Below are positions 56,772 to 64,000 of a stretch of 64,000 bases of DNA, one piece after another; position 1 is the stretch's first letter, and each line of letters opens with the position of its first letter. This DNA is from Ananas comosus (lineage: Eukaryota > Streptophyta > Magnoliopsida > Poales > Bromeliaceae). The notes under the pieces were generated by a model. That model made no database searches. It saw only the letters and a list, made by a program, of their open reading frames with translations, and was not told the origin of the DNA. The DNA lies in assembly GCF_001540865.1 (NCBI RefSeq), contig NC_033640.1, positions 9,018,834 to 9,082,833 on the forward strand. The letters run 5' to 3'. The translations under genes and the position numbers were made by a program.

Positions 56772-59700
56772 AGTTTCCTCGTCTCTAACTATTACAGCAC
56801 TTAAATCTTTTAACTGCAAATAGAGAATTGCAACGATATCATTTCCATATGCAATTCATAAAAGGAGGACACAATCACAGTCCTATGTTGTCTTCATCTT
56901 TTATTTATTTATTTATCTTCAATGCTATTCTTTTCCTTTCTTATTGTCACTCGTCATCTTGCTCTCTCATTTTCCTATTGTTCTCTCTTCTTAAGTAGGT
57001 TCAATGACTAACGATAAAAGGTCAATACAAAGCACGAACCCTCCTATCAAAGGAAGCCACAAGATTTTTTTTTTACTTAATTAAAAAGATTTAAGATTTA
57101 GCCTCATGAGATGAAAGGTCAATCTCAAGCTCCTATCTCTAAGTGGGGTAGGAAAACAACACAAGTATCAACAATAACTAAAAATTCAATAGTTATGCAA
57201 CATTTAAATTAAAGGCAAAAAGGCCAATTTTATGATAATTGTATGTACACAACACTAGGTGTGCAGAATAATCTCTAGCAATAGGAGCCACCAACAGCTC
57301 AAAGGGTAGTCGAACACTCCACTCTAAGCAGCGAGTGTCATTAAGAAAGCTAAAAAATTATACCACCTATCACCAAGAATCCACTTATGAACAAAGTCCA
57401 TCACAATCTTATAATACAAAGCATAAATCCTCAAACAATTGCATCTAAATTACAACTTAAGGACACATAATGCCAACATATAAAATAGTTTGATAATTTT
57501 TTTTACTAGAAAAGAGACTCGAACCCTAATCCAATTAGAAACCATATCTATACTAGTGGTTTCATTAAAACTAGTATTCTTATGGAACATGATACTGAAC
57601 AAACAATTGCAATTCCAACCAAACCATAGAAATCAGTGTCTTTAAGAACCCAAAGCAACAATTTCATTCGTATAACACAATCCAAAAAATGATCCATATC
57701 AACAAAAGACAATAATTTGATCACCGTCGGCAAAAGAGATGATACCATAAGAAAGTCAAATAATCTAAGATGTTTTCTTACTCTAGCTATGTACAAGGAA
57801 AAATTCATGCCACAAATTAGATAATATTGCTTGACTACTACGTATAGATCTGTAGTAAGACGCCACCTTTCTCATTCAAACTAAAAGGCTAACATTGATT
57901 AAGACCTCTAAAAGAGCATACCAAAGCTTGTGAGATTTCAACTATCAACCTAGGTGAGTAGATATTACAACCACTGAATCAGTAACTAAGGTGCAAAGCA
58001 TACACATTTCTGAACCAGATTGTAAAGCCTAAGCTAAAGCAACTTTGAACCAACTAAGTATATAGACACTAATTTGTAGTTAGGGAACATTCTTTATTCC
58101 AAAAAAGTAAAACAATGACAATGTCCTTATCAATTAACATAGTGATAAGAACACTTCCCTTCTTATTTGGGCAAATTAAATCATTTTGCTACCCAATTAT
58201 GGTGTTGCACCCTTTGTGGCATTGTTGGGCCTAGTAACTAAACAAAAAAAGCTCTAGCATCAACTTGAAAAGCAAAAAGCTTATGCTTCCTACCACTTCT
58301 CAATTTATTGTCTATCCATGCAGATTGGTTTAATGACCATGCAACAAGCTAGTTCTACTACTATTTCTTTGGGATTTCATCAGGAAAAATCAGGAAAACA
58401 CCAAGCTTACAACATTCTACATGCTTGTCGAAGGATTCAATGCTTGGACAGTTAGAAATAGCAATTGGGTGCCAGGGAGGGTGTCCACAAGGACCCAAAA
58501 ACTGCACCCACTTATGGATTTGATCAATTTATTCCTTCCACACAAACATAGTAGGTTGTAAACATAAAATCTCAAAAAAGAAAGCTCCAAACATCAATAA
58601 ATGTTTCGTAGTGCCTCAATAAATACCAAATGCTATCACTTTTTACAGCTGCACCATGAACCCACATTGCCACAAAGGGCGCAACACCACAACTAGAAAA
58701 CTTGAAAATTGAAAATTCAACCCACAAACCTCACATGAGAATAGAAGTGCACTTACCATTATGCTAACAAGCAACAAAAAATCTATATACAAGCTCACTA
58801 GTTCTTAGGCTGTAAGTCATACTATCATACCACTCCTAATATGTCATAATAATATCACATTTCTTCTATCTAGTAGGCCTATTTAGAGCATTTCACAAGA
58901 GTACTAAAGTAGCTTTTTGTACTCTGTAAACAAAATTTCTTAAAAGCTGCCAAAGTTTGCTGCGAAAACAAAATGCAGTACTTTGCTGCGAAAACAAAAT
59001 GCAGTACTTTGCCAACGCATTCTAGTAAAGTAGGAAGATTAACTTTCCACACGCGAAATATCTACTTGAAGTAGCGAGAACTAGTCTAATAATCACAAAC
59101 ATGGGACGAAATACAAGTTAATTAAAGTGTCCGAGCATCTGAATGCAATAAGCCATACTATTTATGGATAGCAAATGCCAGAATCTCAGCCCGGTCTCAT
59201 TCTAGGCAACGTACAGCGCTGAAGGCACTATGGAAAGAAGCGCCTCAGAGACTCTAATTTATTGCCTCTTTTTTCCAACCACAATACCAAATCCAAAGAA
59301 AAAGATTTCAAAAATCAAGAAGAAAAAGACTCATTTTAAAATGATAACAACATTTGATCAAAAAGGCACAGAATAAAGGATTTCAAATAACAAGAAATGA
59401 GACTCATTTTGAAAAGATATCAACATTATTTGCTTCAGGTTTTTGATTTTATATTTAAATGAAACTATGAAAAGAAGCACCTTAAAGACTTATTAGTTGC
59501 CGAACTTCTCTACCTATGGTATCAAATCCAAAGAACACACCTTGGAATCGAAAGGGGCAAAACGAAAGGAAAAGATTCCAAGAATCAAGTAGTGAGACTC
59601 AGATATAGAAAGATATCAACATTGTTCTCTTGATTCGCTTCAGCGCTTGATGGTATCTCTATATGCTCGTCACAGTCGCAAGATTTGATCCAAAAAGTAA

Positions 59701-59815
59701 AAGAATAATCAAACAAAAAGGGCAAAAAAAAGAGAGATAGATGCAAAGAGATCATCAAAAAGCGAGGAGCTTAGGTAGCAAAAGATACGAAATAATGCAT
59801 CAGAGGAAGCGGCGA
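56772..59815. other. Long gene-poor stretch
   Basis: No recognisable protein. An 86-codon - strand frame at 57548-57808 is hydrophobic and matches nothing I know. At about 57505-57560 the - strand has GGATTAGGGTTCGAGTCTC, a B-box-like string that may belong to a tRNA-derived SINE. A 26-bp duplication (TGCTGCGAAAACAAAATGCA...) lies at about 58959-59011. If the exon at 59816-60019 is real, this stretch holds its introns or UTR. Confidence 0.4.
58959..59012. repeat. 26-bp tandem duplication
   Basis: TTTGCTGCGAAAACAAAATG plus CAGTAC appears twice in a row. Confidence 0.85.
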
Positions 59816-60019
59816 TTACCACAGATCACCAATTGTAGATGCACCTATCACGGATCGGAACGAAATAAAGTAGATCTCTTGAGGATTTGCGTAAGGGTTA
59901 GCGTGCCTCACTACGAAATCGGGGCATGCGCGGTTTAGGGTTTCGAGGGAGACGAAGGGGGATGGGGGCCGCCATTGGCGACCGTCGCCGAAGCTCGAAC
60001 GGGGAAGAGGACGCAACAT
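59816..60019 (-). CDS. Possible first exon of an unidentified gene
   Basis: On the minus strand an ATG at 60019 opens a GC-rich frame of 67 codons (MLRPLPRSSFGDGRQWRPPS..., ...IYFISFRSVIGASTIGDLW), ending at TAG just after GATCTGTG|GTAATC, a plausible splice donor near 59820. Upstream on that strand lies AAACCCTAA-type telo-box sequence (about 60055-60065), common in promoters of housekeeping and translation genes; another TAGGGTTT lies within at about 59936. I do not recognise the protein, and no second exon can be pointed to. It could equally be 5' UTR of a gene or a promoter on either strand. Confidence 0.25.
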   Translation of the reverse strand: MLRPLPRSSFGDGRQWRPPSPFVSLETLNRACPDFVVRHANPYANPQEIYFISFRSVIGASTIGDLW

Positions 60020-60200
60020 GCAAGCCAGGGTTTGGAGTGGACTTAAATAAGCGGAAAACCCTAATTTCGCTGGATTTACGAAATTGCCCCTCCGAAACGA
60101 CGCGATTTACTTCATCGTCCGTGGTGCACGTGGAATCATCGTGGACCGTGTCCAGGCAAAAGGTTCACTGCTGGAGAGATAATCGCCTGCACCGGGTCTA
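60020..60200. promoter_or_regulatory. Promoter-like GC-rich region with telo-box
   Basis: AAACCCTAATTTCG near 60055 contains the telo-box AAACCCTAA. The surrounding GC-rich block stands out from AT-rich neighbours and fits a promoter of a minus-strand gene beginning about 60020. Function not shown. Confidence 0.3.
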
Positions 60201-60516
60201 TGTGTGCATTCCATGCAATACTCCATTGTAGTGGTGTTGAAAATACAAAATCTAATTCATTAGCGTGTTCTATGAAATTTGAAAGATCAATATCTTAAAA
60301 ATCAAAAAATTTAAATTAGTTTTTTTTACAAATTGAATAATGACTCTTTAACAAAAATCAGTTCTTAATTTAAACCATTTGATTTACATTGCGTGTCTAA
60401 GGGACAGTATAGTTGGAGATACATATAATTGAAAATACAGCAGTTGCAACTTCATACATTCTATTTAGTTCGATGCAGTAGAAAGCACTGCAACTATAAA
60501 TAATTTATTTGGTTAC

Positions 60517-60706
60517 ATGCAGTTGAGAAATAATTTTTAAAATTTTATCATTATATATATATATATGTTGGTCAGACTACGTCCAATGTGAAAAAATATA
60601 TATCATTATATATGCAGTTGAGAAATAATTTTTAAAATTTTATCATTATATATATATATATGTTGGTCAGACTACGTCCAATGTGAAAAAATATATATTT
60701 TAAAAA
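60517..60706. repeat. 95-bp tandem duplication
   Basis: ATGCAGTTGAGAAATAATTT...TATATATATGTTGGTCAGAC...TCCAATGTGAAAAAATATAT occurs at 60517 and 60612, nearly identical. It lies within a zone (60400-60880) of scattered inverted GCAGTTG/CAACTGC strings that may be a decayed MITE. Confidence 0.9.
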
Positions 60707-60879
60707 ATAATTAAGGAGATAAGCATACTTTTTGTTTAAAGTTATTCTTTCTAACTAATGTAGTTGGAACAGCGGCCAATTTGGGTATAGTTTCAACTGC
60801 TGTAATTAAACCTTCTTCTGCAATTTCTACTGCAGCAATTTAAGTTAAATACGTCAAACCAAACACCGAATTTGCAATT

Positions 60880-62095
60880 GTACATAGTATGCACCACAAA
60901 AAGAACTGCATGGTTTTAAAAATAAGAATTAATTTAGTAGATATGCTATATAAAATTTAAAAGGATGATATTTTAAAAACTTGACATTATTTTGTTTTGA
61001 GAGGGAGAACATATTATCCACATTTTTAATTTTTTTAAAAGATAAATTTACCTCGAAAAAATTAGGCTTAGGGATGGTTGATTTTCTTTTTTTTTATTTT
61101 TGAAAAGAAAGAATTTGTTTTTTTTAAGAGATGAACTTAACTAGAAAATGTGAAAAAATTCAGCTCTGAATTTTAGAATATCGAATACCAGCCATCAAGT
61201 CATTTGCTATTTGTGCTAATAACACTTAATTACATATAATTATTTTCTAATAATAGTTTCCTATAAATCAAAATAGAATCATTATTTTTTTCTTATAAAT
61301 TAAATAAATAATTTTTTTTTTCAACTGCTGGGTTTTCAAACTATTTGATATCTAGAAGATAGATTTTGAAATTATATGCTCTTCCTTGCGTAGGATCTTT
61401 TGATATTTTTAAGATCATATCTTTCCCATCAAATTTTTAATTTTAAGATATTAACTATCAAAATCCAAGTGCGGGACTAAGACATATGAATACATTGGAG
61501 TTATGGGATGAAAACGGTTGGCTACAATTCTCAAAACAAAAAACAGTTGACTACGGTTGGATTTTTGACAAAACTATATATGCATCAGTATTTTTCTTCA
61601 TATGTGAATTTAGATACGAATATGTATTAGATGCTAAATTTTTATTACATATTCGTTTAAAATGAATTTGAATTCAAATATAAATCGAATTTGTATTCGA
61701 ATATTATGCAAATAATAATATGTAGTAATATGCATATATAAATATAACCTAGAATTAACATGAATTAGATGCACAGTGCAACTAAAGATTCACAATTATG
61801 TCCAAACTTCGTATACCTATAATTTATTCAATAAAATTTAATATTTCAACAAATATATAAGTATAATTTTAAAATAAAGTCTATAGTAAAATAAATAAAA
61901 AATATGATAGTAAAGTAGTAAACAACTATTATCTCTTAAAGGTGAAAATGATCAAATAAAGTAGGATTTTAAAAAACTATATCCGCATATTTTTATTTAT
62001 TTCTTTCGAGTAGGAATGCATTTAATGCTATATTTTAGCGTCTATATTTGTATTTTACTGAATCCGGTGTCAAATTCAATTGAAGTTTAAGTTTA
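60880..62095. other. AT-rich intergenic DNA, no gene seen
   Basis: Short repeats of GAATTTG/CAAATTC near 61600-61720 only. Confidence 0.5.
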
Positions 62096-62097
62096 AG

Positions 62098-62466
62098 ACT
62101 AAATTACAGAAAACCTCCGTAAATACCGATTTTTTCATTTTTCTTCCACGACTTTAGAAAACCTATATTTTCCCCCCCTTAAAATTTTAAGTTGTTACAT
62201 TTAGCCCCCGTCTATCAGGGTTCCATTACTATTCTGTCTATTTTTTATAATATATACCGAAAATACCTTTCAAAACGAAAGAAATATATTAAAAAATATT
62301 TTTTTATAGACGAATTAAGGGTAATACGGTCGTTTTGTCATGTCCATTAATACTGTACTCTCCTGAAAATATTTTTAAAATTTTAAAATAATAAAATATA
62401 AATTTTTAAAAGTCGGAAAGAAAAAATAAAAAAGTAAATATTTATAGGACGGTTTTATGTAATTTA
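62098..62466. mobile_element. MITE with ~30-bp inverted ends
   Basis: Left CTAAATTACAGAAAACCTCC...TAAATA and, in reverse complement, right CTAAATTACATAAAACCGTCC..TATAAATA. Interior includes CCCGTCTATCAGGGTTCC and is non-coding. 369 bp. Confidence 0.7.
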
Positions 62467-62644
62467 GCCAAAAGTTTGTCATAACCATTTCCACGCCTAG
62501 AGTGCCAGCAATGCGGTGTATGACGCGTATGGGTACACCAAGAGCACGCAAAAATGAAAAAACAGAGCCCTCTCGATGTAGGGATTGTCGCTTAAAATGG
62601 AAGCGCTTTTCCCGCTAAACCCTTCGAACCCCTTCTCTTACCCA

Positions 62645-62649
<5 letters not shown>

Positions 62650-62696
<47 letters not shown>

Positions 62697-62704
62697 TCTC
62701 TCTC
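62650..62704. repeat. (CT)n tract, probable 5' UTR of the PTI1-like kinase gene
   Basis: Long CT run following AAACCCTTCGAACCCCTTC. It is followed by a probable leader exon ending near ATTGCG|GTGAGT (about 62802) and a leader intron that would end TTTTCCAG at 63645. Confidence 0.65.
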
Positions 62705-63727
62705 GCTACCAATCGATTCCATTATTGGCTTCAATTTTCTTTTTTTTTTTGTCAGAATCGGTGAAATCATTTTGATTTGGGCTCCTAATTTGCATAATTG
62801 CGGTGAGTTTCTTATTCTTTTCGAAGAGAAATTTGTATATGTTTTTTCCTCTCAATTCGAGCTGATTTAGAATGAGATCTCAATTTTCTTTTTGTTTTTT
62901 GTGTGTGGGTGTGTGTGTGTGTGTGTTCGATTCAATCAGAGATAAATTCGCTGCAGATTTTAGAGTATTTGCATTCATTGAAATTTCAGCTAATTTGGAT
63001 AATTTTTTGATTATCCTTAGAAACTTACAAACGGCTCGCATCGACTATTGAAATTGTCGATTTTGAGCCTTTCGATTTCTGTGCAAATGATATAAAAAAC
63101 TATAAATTTTATTTTTTAGATACTTCAAATAAATTCTCTGGGCTTTAACCAAACTGATTGCAGATTCGAAAGTTTCATTATCAAAAATAACTTGAAAGCA
63201 TAGATGGCTTCTGAAGTATCCCAAATTGTTTGTTTGTCTCTTACAGTTTTTAATTTTGAAATTTCTTCCTCCAAATTTCAAAAGTTTGCAAATTTATCTC
63301 TACCAGCTGATAATTTTTCACTGTTTGAACAGTTGTGTACTCAGAAAAATGTTCCATGAGACAGTAATTTTGAAGAGTTTAGGATTTCGAGTTCGCCGAA
63401 AATGACATATGAGATAGTATAAAAAGTTTAGAGATGTAATAATGATGATATAAATGTATTTTAAATGACATTTTATTTCGACAGGAAAAGGATAAATTTA
63501 TAAAATTTTCAAATCTCNCCCCCCCAAAAATGGAACAATGTACTAATCTGCTGTTGTTTATAAAGTTTACGCAAAGAATGATCTTTGATTATGTGATTTG
63601 TAAAGAGCTCTAATCATTTGTGAACAATTGTTGGGACTTTTCCAGGTTGATTTAGCTACTGAACCCACCTCATGAAATGTGTCATTGAGCACCCGAAGTG
63701 CTGATTCTGCAGTTCTGTGACTCAAAC

Positions 63728-63812
63728 ATGTTGTGCTGCGGAGGCGCCGAGGAAGAGAACTTCGGCCCGCCGGCCAATCAAGCGACTCCGCCGCCGAACC
63801 GCAATCCTCCCG
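63728..63812 (+). CDS. PTI1: PTI1-like receptor-like cytoplasmic kinase, first coding exon (partial)
   Basis: PTI1-like kinases are membrane-associated Ser/Thr kinases (RLCK family VIII) that act with immune and oxidative-signal kinases. This exon gives only the N-terminal tail: MLCCGGAEEENFGPPANQ, then a Pro/Asn-rich stretch, ending in phase 1 at CCC G|GTATAT. The CC(G)G-acidic-GPPANQ pattern is characteristic of this family's start, before the variable linker and the kinase domain, which would lie beyond the window. The Cys pair near the N-terminus is a likely S-acylation site. A leader intron upstream ends at 63645, giving an 82-base 5' UTR exon portion directly before the ATG. No other frame in the neighbourhood looks coding. 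Confidence 0.75.
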
Positions 63813-64000
63813 GTATATGATCATTCCAGTCTGCCTCATTGGCCATTTGCTATGTCTGTTCATTTGGACTGTCTGCTCAGTCGATTTCACTTCTTCACCC
63901 CGTAAACAATGGCTTTACGGGCCAAATTCCGGTGTCCATGCTCGCAGATTTAAGCTTAATTCTTGATTCTTGAACCAAGAAGAGTTGATATATTGCAACA

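Noticed and set aside
57505..57560. Possible tRNA gene on the minus strand
   Set aside because: Only a B-box-like GGTTCGAGTC is present; no cloverleaf with acceptor stem pairing could be drawn. Likely SINE debris.

Overview
The window is plant nuclear DNA, almost certainly from a monocot. Spliced genes with GC-rich exons sit in AT-rich, transposon-laden intergenic DNA, and long GC-rich runs in the lipoxygenase, RKD and PDAT first exons are typical of monocots. A non-grass monocot such as a bromeliad or palm relative is plausible, but that is inference. Isolated N bases at 5539, 20560, 40859, 50131, 52907 and 63517 sit in or beside repeats or low-complexity sequence.

Genes from left to right: (1) a plastid-type 13-lipoxygenase, + strand, nine exons, 12816-18704, 919 aa, complete; (2) an RWP-RK (RKD-type) transcription factor, + strand, six exons, 23774-25977, with a duplicated start region and a frameshift in exon 1; (3) phospholipid:diacylglycerol acyltransferase, - strand, six exons, 30150-26235, 695 aa, complete, with a 111-nt intron that is open in frame; (4) an NF-YA CCAAT-binding subunit, + strand, four recognisable coding exons 42977-44986, with no visible N-terminal exon; (5) a secreted 8-cysteine defensin-like peptide, + strand, two exons 46035-48000; (6) a small membrane-protein gene broken by frameshifts around 49427-49810; (7) the first coding exon of a PTI1-like receptor-like cytoplasmic kinase at 63728-63812, running off the window. 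A possible first exon of an unidentified - strand gene lies at 59816-60019.

The rest is mainly transposable elements, several nested. 1-1208 and 3372-3637 are one degenerate - strand LINE reverse transcriptase split by a 2163-bp solo LTR with a perfect 5-bp target duplication (CTTCC). A second LINE fragment (34693-36663) sits inside a MITE whose uninterrupted relative lies just upstream. A 430-bp TRIM (47209-47638, target duplication CTATC) sits inside a SINE tail, inside the intron of the defensin-like gene. Three copies of an unusual MITE (20100-20586, 50718-51499, 51702-52325) consist of long inverted arms around a series of short perfect or near-perfect palindromes carrying ACACGGTGAA; one has a 9-bp target duplication and another hosts a nested hAT-type MITE. 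Many other hairpin MITEs, tandem duplications and microsatellites fill the intergenic space.

Functionally, the lipoxygenase (oxylipin/jasmonate precursor synthesis in the plastid) and PDAT (triacylglycerol synthesis in the ER) both act on polyunsaturated acyl lipids, but they lie about 8 kb apart with the RKD gene between them, and nothing in the sequence shows co-regulation. No operons, CRISPR arrays, rRNA or convincing tRNA genes are present.
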